From assembly GCF_032714615.1 (NCBI RefSeq), contig NZ_JAWDKA010000001.1:186001-250000 (forward strand): a DNA stretch of 64,000 bases. Direction: 5' to 3'. Within the stretch, counting starts at the first letter, position 1. Each line of letters opens with the position of its first letter. The notes beneath the pieces were generated by a model. It ran no database searches. It was not told the DNA's origin and worked only from the letters and a program-made list of their open reading frames with translations. The stretch is from Methanorbis furvi (lineage in GTDB: Archaea > Halobacteriota > Methanomicrobia > Methanomicrobiales > Methanocorpusculaceae). This document shows positions 28,073 through 37,196 of the stretch, piece by piece. The position numbers and the translations under genes are program-made.

Positions 28073-28537
28073 TTAGGAAACCTCCTCAACGGTTATGTGA
28101 ACGCCGCTCGCGGCGGTCACCTGTATTTTTGTTCCGGCCGCAATTTTTGCGCCCGTGCTTTTTGCGCTCCAGACAACGCCTGCAATATCGACTTTGCCGG
28201 AGATTGTATCTGGAACCACCTCAACAACAACATGGCCGGTTTTTCCGATAAGCGAGTCCCTGCCGGTTGTGATCGGTTCCTGATCCGGAGACAGTCTCCG
28301 GTACAACAGAACACTGATCACCGCCGCAACGATTGCGGCGAGAACGGCAACGCCGACACCGACCGGCGATGCAAAGATGTCAACTCCGGCAAGGACCATG
28401 AGTCCGAGAACGATCATGGCGGTTCCGGGCACAGCCATGAAAAATCCAGGCGTTGTCGCTTCGATGACAAGGAAAGCCGCGCCAGCGACTATGAGGACCC
28501 AAGGGAGTACCGCAGGGTCCAAAAGTGTTTCAAGCAT
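28073..28537 (-). CDS. NfeD-family membrane protein
   Basis: A 154-residue NfeD-like protein with three or four N-terminal transmembrane helices (residues about 5-85) and a C-terminal OB-fold (about 95-154). The ATG at 28537 (MLETLLDPA) is chosen because the frame upstream of it reads into a palindromic repeat (APPTE/KLSVFRFSVGG-type translation) and has no family similarity. It ends directly before the SPFH gene. NfeD/stomatin pairs are thought to organise membrane microdomains. Confidence 0.88.
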   Translation of the reverse strand: MLETLLDPAVLPWVLIVAGAAFLVIEATTPGFFMAVPGTAMIVLGLMVLAGVDIFASPVGVGVAVLAAIVAAVISVLLYRRLSPDQEPITTGRDSLIGKTGHVVVEVVPDTISGKVDIAGVVWSAKSTGAKIAAGTKIQVTAASGVHITVEEVS

Positions 28538-28609
28538 GGTATAATGTAGTAATAGCAGGGGAGAGGCAATAAATGGTAGGGTGCGGTTTGGTTTTGTGTT
28601 GCGGGCATT

Positions 28610-28830
28610 GATCGTAGCTCCGCCCACGGAAAATCTGAAAACACTGAGCTTCACGGAAAAAAACAGCACGGAGCAGACGTGAACAACACGGAATTTGGAA
28701 ATAATCGAGCGTAATCTATTTCCGTGATGTTCACGTCTGCTCCGTGATCTTTTTCAGTGGGATTTCCGTGTTTTCAGATTTTCCGTGGGCGGAGCAGTGA
28801 ACAAGGCGGAAGCATGCGAATCGTGGGCGG
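28610..28830. repeat. Family-1 palindromic element, copy 9
   Basis: Complete copy starting gatcgtagctccgcccacgg; core cacggagcagacgtgaac / gttcacgtctgctccgtg; right end ccgtgggcggagc at 28795. A degenerate sub-module (ggcggaagcatgcgaatcgtgggcgg) follows to 28830. It is one of two copies placed between divergent genes. Confidence 0.85.
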
Positions 28831-28923
28831 TTCATGTAAGACCAAAGCCGATGGGTCCCACCCGAAGGATGATAATTTTTTACACCCAATATCTTGCAAA
28901 CCAAAAAATTGGCAGGAGCTCTT

Positions 28924-30354
28924 ATGAATCACGGACCAGTTCTTCAGTACTTTGAGGAGATCACAAAAATCCCCCGCCCCTCAAAACACGAAGAAAAAAT
29001 GCGGAGGTACCTTCTGGCATTTGCAAAAGAACACAATCTTTCAGCACGCGAGGATGCCGCAGGCAACATCTGCATCGTCCGCGAGCCGGACCCTGCCTGC
29101 CGGAGTGCTCCGGCAGTTGTTCTGCAGTCTCACATGGACATGGTCTGTGAAAAGGATCAAACGAAGACAATCAACTTCGAAACAGATCCGATCGAAACAG
29201 AGATTGTCGGCGACTGGATTTGCGCGAAAGGAACAACGCTTGGCGCAGACAACGGCATCGGCATCGCCTACAGTCTTGCGGCTCTGACCGAAAATATCAG
29301 GGCTGGAAAAATCGAGTGCCTGTTCACGGTCGATGAAGAGACCGGACTTACCGGCGCAAAAGCGGTCTCGGCAGAGATGTTTGAAGGCTCGCTTTTGATC
29401 AATCTTGACAGCGAGGAGGAGGGAGCGATTTGTACCGGATGTGCCGGAGGAGTGGAGACGGTTGCTGAGATCTCATGGACGCCAGCGCCGTCTCCGGCAG
29501 AAAATATCTACTTCCGGTTCACCATCGACGGACTTTCCGGCGGACACTCAGGAATGGAAATTCATCTCGGACGGGCAAACTCGATAAAAATTCTTGCAGA
29601 ATTTCTTGCAAAAATTCCCGGAGCAACCATATGCAGACTCTTTGGAGGAAATTTATCAAACGCAATCCCGAGGCATGCAGAGGCGATCTTTGGCGTTCCG
29701 GCGGCGGACGTCGAAGATGTCAAGAACATGTTCTCTGCGTTTGCGTGCGAGACCACACAAAAATATCAGAAAACTGATCCGGACATCGCTCTCTCGCTTG
29801 AACCCGGATCGTTCGAGGCCGAGAGCATCCCTGCCGGCGTTGCCAAAAGTCTCGTCGCAGCGCTTGACGCATGCAAGAATGGAGTGATTGCAATGAGCAC
29901 AACCATTCCTGATCTTGTGCAGACCTCAACAAATCTGGCGGCATTAGAGATGAAGAACAACTCACTCACGATCACAACGCTCCAGAGAAGTGTTGCGGAG
30001 TCGGAAAAAACCGCAGTGTCAGAGGAAATTACCAAGCTGTTTGAGCAATGCGGAGCCGTTGTTACAACAGAGAATGAATTCCCCGGATGGATGCCGGACC
30101 CGGACTCACCGCTTTTGCAAACAGCAGTTATTGTGCATGAAAAAATCTACGGGAAAAGGCCACTGATCGGGGCGACGCACGGAGGGCTTGAGTGCGGACT
30201 GTTCCGAAGGGTTCGCCCTGAACTTGACATGATCGCAATCGGGCCGAACATTACCGGCGCCCACTCGCCACAGGAACGAATGCAGATATCTTCTGCAAAT
30301 CGCGTCTGGGAATATCTCTGCGAAATTCTTGAGACGATCGGAGAGAAGAAGTGA
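28924..30354 (+). CDS. pepD: Aminoacyl-histidine dipeptidase (PepD-like M20 peptidase)
   Basis: A 476-residue M20 zinc dipeptidase. Metal site motifs are SHMDMV (near residue 74), GADNGIGIA (near 108) and DEETGLTGA (near 136), with GGLECG toward the C-terminus. It hydrolyses dipeptides such as beta-Ala-His in the cytosol. The ATG at 28924 has a good ribosome site (aggag at 28914-28918); an upstream TTG at 28894 lacks one. The stop overlaps the next gene's GTG (GTGA). Confidence 0.92.
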   Translation: MNHGPVLQYFEEITKIPRPSKHEEKMRRYLLAFAKEHNLSAREDAAGNICIVREPDPACRSAPAVVLQSHMDMVCEKDQTKTINFETDPIETEIVGDWICAKGTTLGADNGIGIAYSLAALTENIRAGKIECLFTVDEETGLTGAKAVSAEMFEGSLLINLDSEEEGAICTGCAGGVETVAEISWTPAPSPAENIYFRFTIDGLSGGHSGMEIHLGRANSIKILAEFLAKIPGATICRLFGGNLSNAIPRHAEAIFGVPAADVEDVKNMFSAFACETTQKYQKTDPDIALSLEPGSFEAESIPAGVAKSLVAALDACKNGVIAMSTTIPDLVQTSTNLAALEMKNNSLTITTLQRSVAESEKTAVSEEITKLFEQCGAVVTTENEFPGWMPDPDSPLLQTAVIVHEKIYGKRPLIGATHGGLECGLFRRVRPELDMIAIGPNITGAHSPQERMQISSANRVWEYLCEILETIGEKK

Positions 30355-31589
30355 CCAAAGTTTTTGCTTCATCTCTGGATCTGTTTCAGCTGTACTTGGG
30401 AGACCCAAAGCAGGCATTTCAGATCTGTCTTGCAGTTGCGCTTGCGGGGCGAATTGATGCAGAGCGGCTGCGTGATGCAGTCGCCCGCACTGCCGCGGAG
30501 TTTCCCATTCTCTCCGGCAGATTTGTCGGGGGAAGAGAGTTGGGATATTTTCTTTTGAGCTTGGGCCCGAACCGGGCCCAGGTCCCGGTTATTGTGACGG
30601 ACCAGACGCCTGATTCCGTCATGACAACGCTGCATCCGGAAAATGATGCGCTGCTGCGGATCACCATCTGCCGCGGTAAAGATTCTGACACGCTGATCTT
30701 TTCGGTCGCTCATCTCCTGACGGATTTTCGCGGACTGATGAAGATCGCAGAACAGATCGGTGATCAGTACAGGATGCAGAAATTATTTGGAGAAAATTTT
30801 TCGCCGAAAAAAATTGACCGGACACTTGCGATGGTGTTCGAAAAATTTTCCGAAAACGAGCTTGCAAAAATTTTTGCAACTGAAGAGGAACGAACCCGGG
30901 AAACTTTTTTGTACAAAAAATATTTTTCCGTCACTCCCGATGCGAATGCGATTCTCCTCAGGGCCGACGCGGGACCTGAGACGTTAGCACGAATGAAAAT
31001 TTTTGCAAAAAATTTTGGCGCAACGATTCATGATCTTCTGGTTGCAGCGTACGCTGAAGCGCTGCGTGATCATCTTTGCAGGTCAGGGACTAAGATTCCG
31101 AAAAAAATTCCTCTCTGCTCAACGGTTGATCTTCGCAGATATATTTCTGAAGAAGAGGAAACGCCTGCGGCAAACTATACGATTCCCTACTGGTCGGGGG
31201 TTGTCTGCGGAGAAAATTTTTCCGCGACTGTTTTGTCAGCAGTACAGCTGTCGAAACATCTGAAGGAGAACTTCATTGGTATCGGAGCGGCAAAACCGTT
31301 TACAACCGCAAAAATTTCACCGGAGGATGCGGAGAAGTTTGCCGGCATTCCGTTTCTTACCAACCCGGGAGTTGTTCCGGAAAATTTTCTGAACTTTGGT
31401 GATAGCGTCGCGGTTACGGACATGGAGTTCTGCAGCGTAGCGGAAGGAGGGATGCCGTTTTCAATCACGGTGCTGACCTACCGGAATGTTCTGCACTTCT
31501 GCATTACTGCAGGGGATGCAACCGCTGAAATTGCGGAGCGCATTCTTTTGCGGATGATGGAGATTCTTGAGTCGATAGAGACTGAGTGA
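30351..31589 (+). CDS. Condensation-domain-fold acyltransferase, function unknown
   Basis: A 412-residue protein with the fold pattern of the NRPS condensation/alcohol acetyltransferase superfamily. HLLTD at residues 121-125 matches the HxxxD catalytic motif. The rest fits two chloramphenicol-acetyltransferase-like lobes (second lobe from about residue 210). No carrier protein or adenylation domain is nearby, so it is a stand-alone enzyme that may join an acyl donor to an alcohol or amine. The GTG start overlaps the pepD stop, suggesting a linked substrate. AT-rich, phenylalanine/lysine-rich stretches occur in the middle third. Confidence 0.7.
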   Translation: MTKVFASSLDLFQLYLGDPKQAFQICLAVALAGRIDAERLRDAVARTAAEFPILSGRFVGGRELGYFLLSLGPNRAQVPVIVTDQTPDSVMTTLHPENDALLRITICRGKDSDTLIFSVAHLLTDFRGLMKIAEQIGDQYRMQKLFGENFSPKKIDRTLAMVFEKFSENELAKIFATEEERTRETFLYKKYFSVTPDANAILLRADAGPETLARMKIFAKNFGATIHDLLVAAYAEALRDHLCRSGTKIPKKIPLCSTVDLRRYISEEEETPAANYTIPYWSGVVCGENFSATVLSAVQLSKHLKENFIGIGAAKPFTTAKISPEDAEKFAGIPFLTNPGVVPENFLNFGDSVAVTDMEFCSVAEGGMPFSITVLTYRNVLHFCITAGDATAEIAERILLRMMEILESIETE

Positions 31590-31678
31590 TTATATTGCAT
31601 GCGGTTTTACTTCGAGGAACCACGGATCACAGAATCACACCGCGTACATCCCGGCTAAAAAAAAATATTTTGGCAGAG

Positions 31679-33514
31679 TTACTCCACCAGTTTTTCTTCA
31701 TCAGGCTTCCATGTCGGAACTTTTCTTCCGATCGCCAGAAGCACTCCCACCAGTATTGCCATCGTGATGAGAAGCGTGATCCACACATTCATGCCGAAAC
31801 CAACGATGATGTAGCCGACAACAACAACAGCCGCAATCGTCAGCGCATACCATATCTGCGTATCCACGTGGTCAATCAGACTGCACCCGGCCCCCATTGC
31901 CGAGAGAATCGTCGTGTCCGAGATAGGAGAACAGTGGTCGCCAAAGATTGCACCGGTCAGAACACCCGATGAACAGATAACAATGTATGAGTACATCTCA
32001 GGATCCGGCGTGCCGGAAGAAAATCCTGCAATTGCTGCTGCAAGCGGGATCACAAGCGGCAGAAGAATTGCCATCGTACCATACGCAGTTCCTGTTGCAA
32101 AGGAGATAACTCCGGCAACAATAAAGATCAGTGCAGGAACAATCCACATCGGCAGAGATTCAGACAACGCACCGACAAGATAGTGTGCGGTTCCAAGATC
32201 ACCGATGATGGACCCGATCGACCAAGCGAGAATCAGAATGATGCACACAAACAGCATCGACTTCATACCATGCGCCCAGGTTTCGATACCAACCTTCAAC
32301 GTAAAGATCTTCTGGACAAAACCCATAATGATCGCAACAATACATGCGAGCAGTGCGGCCTGGAACAGAACAATACTTGCATCAGACGCACTGTAGGCTT
32401 CACGCACCGCGTCGAAGAATCCAAGCTGGAGGAACATTTCAGGAGTGAGATCAGGATTGATTCCAGCTCCCGCCATAATAGCAGACGCACCGTTTGTGTA
32501 GAACAGAATCAAAGCCGAGACGATCAGGACACCAACCGGAATGATTGCATTCCAGATGTTTGCCTTGACCACTTTTTTCGACTGCTTTACCACCGCATGA
32601 TCCTCTTCAGGGATGACGGTGTCATCCTGCAGAACCATGTCATCGTCAGTCTCAACCTCAGAGTCCGGACGAAGTGTTGCGCCGGTATTGCGGGAACGCA
32701 GTTCTGCGGTAAGCATGGGACCGTACTCGCGAAGGAGCATTGCCGAGGCAAACACGAAGAAGAGTGCAAGGATGTTGTAGAATCTGTACGGAATCGTGTC
32801 AATGAAGATGCTGTATGCAGAGACTCCGGTAATGCCGGCAATTGCAAGACCTTCATTGATGTTGACAAGTTCAGTCCCAATCCATGTTGAGATAACAAAG
32901 ATACCTGCAATAGGTGCTGCCGTTGAGTCTACAATGTAGGAGAGACGTTCACGGGATATGCGGAATTTATCGCAGACCGGCCGCATGATCGGACCTACAA
33001 TCAGAGCATTTGCATAGTCATCGAAGAAGATGATAAAACCCATGACCCATGTTGCAAGTTGTGCGGTTCTGGGACCTTTTGCCCGCTTGGCAACCGCTTC
33101 TGCGACGGCACGCATGCCGCCCATCCGGGTGATGAGTGCGATTAAGGCACCGATCACAAGGACCTGCATGATGATACCTGCATTCCAGCGGTCAGCGAGA
33201 GTTCCGATAAAGTACTCGGTTGAGCCGAAGAATGCCCCGCCGATAGCGCCAATGATGTCGCCGCCAAGAAGGGCAAGCATCCATGCACCGGAAAGTACGC
33301 CAAGGAACAGGGAGAGAATGACATTTCTTGTGAGGAATGCCAGAATCAGTGCGAGAATTGGCGGTATCAACGTCCAGACGCCGAGAATCTGAGCATATTC
33401 TGCTGCAGACCCTCCTTCGGGAGCGGCGCCGACAAGACCGGTTGCGAGCGGTATTGCAAAGGCGACGATCACCACAATCAGGGCGATGATATCAACCATT
33501 TTTGATTTTTCCAT
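31679..33514 (-). CDS. Na+/H+ antiporter, NhaC family
   Basis: A 611-residue polytopic protein of the NhaC/ion transporter superfamily with 12 or more predicted helices. Typical sequences include FFDDYANALIVGP (near residue 168) and GAIFGDHCSPISDTTILSAMG (near residue 525). It is longer than classic NhaC because of a charged central cytoplasmic loop (about residues 285-320). It may exchange Na+ for H+, important for sodium-dependent methanogenesis, although amino acid exchange is also known in the family. Confidence 0.88.
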   Translation of the reverse strand: MEKSKMVDIIALIVVIVAFAIPLATGLVGAAPEGGSAAEYAQILGVWTLIPPILALILAFLTRNVILSLFLGVLSGAWMLALLGGDIIGAIGGAFFGSTEYFIGTLADRWNAGIIMQVLVIGALIALITRMGGMRAVAEAVAKRAKGPRTAQLATWVMGFIIFFDDYANALIVGPIMRPVCDKFRISRERLSYIVDSTAAPIAGIFVISTWIGTELVNINEGLAIAGITGVSAYSIFIDTIPYRFYNILALFFVFASAMLLREYGPMLTAELRSRNTGATLRPDSEVETDDDMVLQDDTVIPEEDHAVVKQSKKVVKANIWNAIIPVGVLIVSALILFYTNGASAIMAGAGINPDLTPEMFLQLGFFDAVREAYSASDASIVLFQAALLACIVAIIMGFVQKIFTLKVGIETWAHGMKSMLFVCIILILAWSIGSIIGDLGTAHYLVGALSESLPMWIVPALIFIVAGVISFATGTAYGTMAILLPLVIPLAAAIAGFSSGTPDPEMYSYIVICSSGVLTGAIFGDHCSPISDTTILSAMGAGCSLIDHVDTQIWYALTIAAVVVVGYIIVGFGMNVWITLLITMAILVGVLLAIGRKVPTWKPDEEKLVE

Positions 33515-33611
33515 AAGAACACACCTCAGATAATAATTACCTGAATGAAAAAGATATTAAACGAGAATATATTTATGATCTTTGTTTTTCGGGATTGGTG
33601 TTTTTCATCCA

Positions 33612-33940
33612 GCTCCGCCCACGATTCACATGACTATGGCATGAACACTGCTCCGCCCACGGAAAAACGGAGCACGCGGAAATTTCGCGGAAAAAACAGC
33701 ACGGAGCAGACGTGAACAGCACGGAATTCTAAAACATTGATACAACAAAAAAATTTAATTGGTTTTTTGAAAACTCGTCATGAAACATTTTGCAGCATCG
33801 CATGAAATTCTAAAACAATATTTCCGTGCTGTTCACGTCTGCTCCGTGATCTTTTTCTGCGGCATTCAGTGTGTTCCCGCGAAGCGGTAAGCAGGCCGAA
33901 GGCATGCGTTCCGCTTTTCCGTGGGCGGAGCCGTGATCAG
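33612..33940. repeat. Family-1 palindromic element, copy 10 (long-loop subtype)
   Basis: Left end has the duplicated 12-mer gctccgcccacg bracketing a decayed sub-module. The inner stem reads gtgaacagcacgg / ccgtgctgttcac, a matched change from the commoner gaacatcacgg / ccgtgatgttc. The loop of about 105 bases (attctaaaacattgat...) is homologous to that of copy 6. The right arm holds gcgaagcggtaagcaggccg. Confidence 0.85.
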
Positions 33941-33974
33941 GGCGAAGCTGATCAATCAAGATGTAAAACACGAA

Positions 33975-35468
33975 TTATTTCTCCGCAACGCAGAGTTTCA
34001 TCACTGACTTTCCTTTCAAAAAAAGTTTTTTAGAAGCGACAAGATCCTGCACAACACCCATCACCTCGGCCCTGTCGTAATCTTTTGCCGCTCCATAGAA
34101 CGAATGAGTCGTGAGTCCTGAACTTTTTGTGTGTGCCCGGTCAAGGCCGAGAAGAAAAGAAACAAACGATGACATCGTCATCTGGCCGCTGAGATCTTTT
34201 GCAGCATCAAAAACAATCTTCGAAAGATCTCCTGAAGGGGCCGCGATCTTTTTTGGTTTTGTGTTGGACCGATCACAGATGTCACAGTTTTTGCATGGCG
34301 AAATATCCTCGCCAAAGTAGGAGAGGAGGGTCTTACGCCGGCAGCCGGACGTCGTGCAGTAGCTGTACATATCAGCAATTTTTCCTTTTGCAATCCGCAG
34401 CCTCTGGGTATCAGTGAACTCACGTTCCAGCATGGACGAGATCTTTGCCCGGTCGCCTGATGAGTAGTAGAGGATGCAGTCCGAGGGTTTTCCGTCGCGG
34501 CCTGCCCGACCCGTCTCCTGATAATAGGACTCAAGGTCTTTGGGGAGATGGGCATGAATGACGTATCTGACATCCGGTTTATCGATTCCCATGCCGAACG
34601 CGACCGTTGCACAGATAACGCGGATCGTGTTGTTCAGAAATCCTTCCTGAATCCGGTTGCGCTCAGGCGTCGGCATGCCGGCATGGTACGGGCTTGCAAG
34701 AATATGATGGCGTCTCAGCCGCTCGGCAATTTCTTCGCAGCTTGCACGAGAAAAACAGTAGATGATGCCTGAAACGTTCGGGTTGGCAACCACGTAACTG
34801 ACAATTCTCTGGATGCGCACCATGCCAATCGACTCCTCATAGGCTTCGTATCTGAGATTTTTCCGGTTGAAGCTGCCGACGTACTCGCGGGGATTTTTCA
34901 TGCCAAGCTCGCGGACAATGTCTTCGCGGACGCGTTCAGTCGCGGTCGCGGTGAGGGCGATGACCGGAACGTTTGGAAATTTTTCCCGCAGAACTTTGAT
35001 CTCGCGGTACTCGGGCCGGAACTGGTGCCCCCACATCGAGATGCAGTGGGCTTCATCCACCGCAAAAAGTGCGACGCGGCAGCGTGAGAGTACCTGAAAA
35101 AATGCAGGAGTGACGGCACGCTCGGGCGAGACGTAGAGGATGCGGAGACTGCCTGAAGATATTTCCCGTTCGACACGGAGTTTTTCATCATAGGTCTGGG
35201 TGCTGTTGAGGGTTCCGACCCGCACGCCCTGAGCAGAAAGGGCGTCCACCTGATCCTTCATGAGGGCGATCAAAGGCGAGATGACAACAGTCATTCCTTC
35301 AAGCATCATGGCCGGGAGCTGGTAGCAGAGGGATTTTCCACCACCAGTTGCCATGACTGCAAGAACGTCTCGGCCCGCGACCACATCGCTGATGATCGCC
35401 TCCTGATTGGGCCGGAACGTCTGGTGGTGGAAGAATGCTTCCAGAGTTTTTTGGATGTCCTGCGTCAT
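33975..35468 (-). CDS. recQ: RecQ-type DNA helicase
   Basis: A 497-residue superfamily 2 helicase with Walker A ATGGGKSLCYQ (near residue 40), DEAH box (near residue 138), and motif VI QETGRAGRDG (near 325). The RecQ zinc-binding site follows (CRRKTLLSYFGE...CKNCDIC, near 375-400). There is no HRDC domain; the C-terminal 90 residues are a short winged-helix-like region. It unwinds 3'-5' in recombination and fork repair. Monocistronic, bounded by repeats. Confidence 0.95.
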   Translation of the reverse strand: MTQDIQKTLEAFFHHQTFRPNQEAIISDVVAGRDVLAVMATGGGKSLCYQLPAMMLEGMTVVISPLIALMKDQVDALSAQGVRVGTLNSTQTYDEKLRVEREISSGSLRILYVSPERAVTPAFFQVLSRCRVALFAVDEAHCISMWGHQFRPEYREIKVLREKFPNVPVIALTATATERVREDIVRELGMKNPREYVGSFNRKNLRYEAYEESIGMVRIQRIVSYVVANPNVSGIIYCFSRASCEEIAERLRRHHILASPYHAGMPTPERNRIQEGFLNNTIRVICATVAFGMGIDKPDVRYVIHAHLPKDLESYYQETGRAGRDGKPSDCILYYSSGDRAKISSMLEREFTDTQRLRIAKGKIADMYSYCTTSGCRRKTLLSYFGEDISPCKNCDICDRSNTKPKKIAAPSGDLSKIVFDAAKDLSGQMTMSSFVSFLLGLDRAHTKSSGLTTHSFYGAAKDYDRAEVMGVVQDLVASKKLFLKGKSVMKLCVAEK

Positions 35469-35526
35469 GGCGGTGTATGATTAGTTATCCGGCAAGGTGC
35501 ATTATAAAATAGTGTGATTCGGCTAC

Positions 35527-35905
35527 TGATCATTGTGATATCATGAAATGATTTAATTGATTCTTTTCTGAAAAATGTAAACGGGTTAGTGGTGAGTGTG
35601 GCATTGTGTGAAAAAACAACCACAGATTCACGCAGATTCCAAATTTGCCAATCGCTGTTATCTTGCGTTCGGTCGGGACTTCGGCTAATCGCCTGCGTCC
35701 TCTTCGACCTCACTGGATAACAGCTGGCAAATTTTTCGGTTTTTTGTTGGAGTGGTATGTGATTTTTCTCAGTGTGTTCACTCACATTTTTTTTCAAAAA
35801 TGCAATCAGTGTGAAACAGTAATTAATTTTTCCAAGTAAAACCACGTACATCACTCATCCTCTTACGTTTTCCAGAAAAAAAATCAACTAAATCTTTTTG
35901 TGAGA
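35527..35905. repeat. Family-2 element, single hairpin copy
   Basis: The central hairpin at 35641-35733 has arms aaatttgccaatcgctgttatc / gataacagctggcaaattt and an inner ggtcgggacttcggctaatc with nested stems. The outer flanks are themselves imperfect inverted complements (ttctgaaaaatgtaaacggg near 35571 against cctcttacgttttccagaa near 35858), giving about 55-base terminal repeats. It directly adjoins family-1 copy 11. It lies between the divergent recQ and VOC genes. Confidence 0.75.
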
Positions 35906-35908
35906 GCA

Positions 35909-36038
35909 CAAAAAACATCACGGAACAGACAAGAACATCACAGAATTCGAAAATAATTTATTTCCGTGATGTTCACGTCTGCTCCGTGATGTTTTTTCTG
36001 TGAAGCTCCGTGTGTTCAGATTTTCCGTGGGCGGAGCA
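35909..36038. repeat. Family-1 palindromic element, copy 11 (left end missing)
   Basis: The right arm is complete (gttcacgtctgctccgtg to ccgtgggcggagc). The left arm starts only at aacatcacggaacagac; the outer left part is replaced by the family-2 element, consistent with insertion or recombination at that point. Confidence 0.8.
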
Positions 36039-36094
36039 AAAATGATGATGTGATGCCCCAGAGTAGATAACCGATCAGGTACAACTGTTTTCCT

Positions 36095-36469
36095 ATGAAG
36101 TTCACGATGATTCACAATAATATCAATGTGCTGAATCTGGAAAAGTCGATGAAGTTTTATGAGGAGGCTCTTGGCCTTACCGAAGTGAAACGCATCGCTC
36201 CTGAGTCCGGGGAGTTTATTATCGTGTATCTGGGAGACGGATCAGGATGCCACAAGCTGGAGCTGACCTGGCTGCGGGACCGCGATGAGCCGTACGATCT
36301 CGGCGACAATGAGTTCCATCTTGCGTTTGGTACCGACGATTACGAAGGCGCTCTTGCAAAACACACAAAGATGGGATGTGTTGAGTTCATCAATGAAGAG
36401 ATGGGAATTTATTTCATCACCGATCCTGACGGTTACTGGCTTGAGGTGCTCCCTCCGGGAAGAGGATAA
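36095..36469 (+). CDS. VOC-family protein, glyoxalase I-like
   Basis: A 124-residue vicinal oxygen chelate protein with two beta-alpha-beta-beta-beta modules. Likely metal ligands are His7 (MIHNNINV), Glu near residue 50, His near 68 (EFHLAFGT) and Glu near 119 (WLEVLPP), the pattern of lactoylglutathione lyase. It may detoxify methylglyoxal, though methanogens lack glutathione, so the thiol cofactor would differ. Monocistronic with a strong terminator. Confidence 0.85.
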   Translation: MKFTMIHNNINVLNLEKSMKFYEEALGLTEVKRIAPESGEFIIVYLGDGSGCHKLELTWLRDRDEPYDLGDNEFHLAFGTDDYEGALAKHTKMGCVEFINEEMGIYFITDPDGYWLEVLPPGRG

Positions 36470-36499
36470 AAAAATTGAATGCGGCCTGTGAAGTGAGGC

Positions 36500-36533
36500 G
36501 CGGGAGACGATTCTCCCGCACGAAATTTTTTTT
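36500..36533 (+). terminator. Hairpin and T-tract terminator
   Basis: A perfect 8-base stem (gcgggaga at 36500-36507, tctcccgc at 36512-36519) with loop cgat is followed by eight T at 36526-36533. It lies 30 bases after the VOC gene stop codon. Confidence 0.75.
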
Positions 36534-36960
36534 GTTATCTCTTATAGTTTGTAATGCGGCGATGCTGATGCATCTGATTCCAGTTGCATCTGCGGGGCAC
36601 AGGGTTTGCAATCAGACCATGTTTATTGATTCTGGATTGCAAGCTGTACATCTCGGTGAGGTGCGACCTGTTTTTTCTTTTCGTTTGTGTTCCAATCATA
36701 ATTATTCCGTTCAGCCTGAACAAGGCGAAGAGAGAGTCGGCCTGTTGGTAAAAAATCGCTACACGTACTCGTATAAAGTACGAAAAAATATGGAGAAGAT
36801 CATAGATTCTGTCCGAAGGAGGTGGGCCTCAGCGTATCCACTGAGGTGCAACTATAATATTCTCCAAATAGTGGACGTTTCAGAATCTATACCATTTCGA
36901 TCAGTCTGTATTTCGGTAGTGAGAGCTGATATATTTTCTGGAGGTTGCGGCTTTGATCGT
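36534..36960. other. Gap without a credible gene; possible structured RNA at 36802-36890
   Basis: No convincing coding region is present: the one long frame continues into the adjoining repeat. The segment holds a 10-base perfect inverted repeat (atagattctg 36802-36811, cagaatctat 36881-36890), inside which tcc/gga can extend the stem and cctcag/ctgagg (36827-36832, 36841-36846) forms a second hairpin. The strand is unknown. Confidence 0.4.
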
Positions 36961-37170
36961 ACGGTAGCTCCGCCCACGGAACATTCTCGGAAAAAAACAT
37001 CACGGAGTAGACGTGAACAACACGGAATACAAAAATAATCGAAAAAATAATTTCCGTGATGTTCACGTCTACTCTGTGATCTTTTTTTCTGTAAAATTTC
37101 CGTGTGTTCCCGCGAAGCGGTAAGCAGGCCGAAGGCATGCGTCTCGTTTTTCCGTGGGCGGAGCTGATCA
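36961..37170. repeat. Family-1 palindromic element, copy 12
   Basis: The left core reads ggagtagacgtgaac and the right core gttcacgtctactc: both carry the complementary change from the consensus gcagac/gtctgc, so pairing is kept. The right arm contains gcgaagcggtaagcaggccg and ends ccgtgggcggagctgatca. It precedes the 3' end of ilvC. Confidence 0.85.
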
Positions 37171-37196
37171 AAACCAAAGAAAACAAACAAAAAAAA

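Noticed and set aside
31615-31665. Short piece resembling the end of a family-2 element
   Set aside because: Only about 20 bases (cacaccgcgtacatcccggct) match the terminus near 3870; too short to call an element.
36475-37038. 187-residue frame with a hydrophobic N-terminal stretch
   Set aside because: It starts before the terminator hairpin, crosses it and ends inside a family-1 palindrome (tail PPTEHSRKKTSRSRR comes from the repeat). A decayed gene cannot be excluded.
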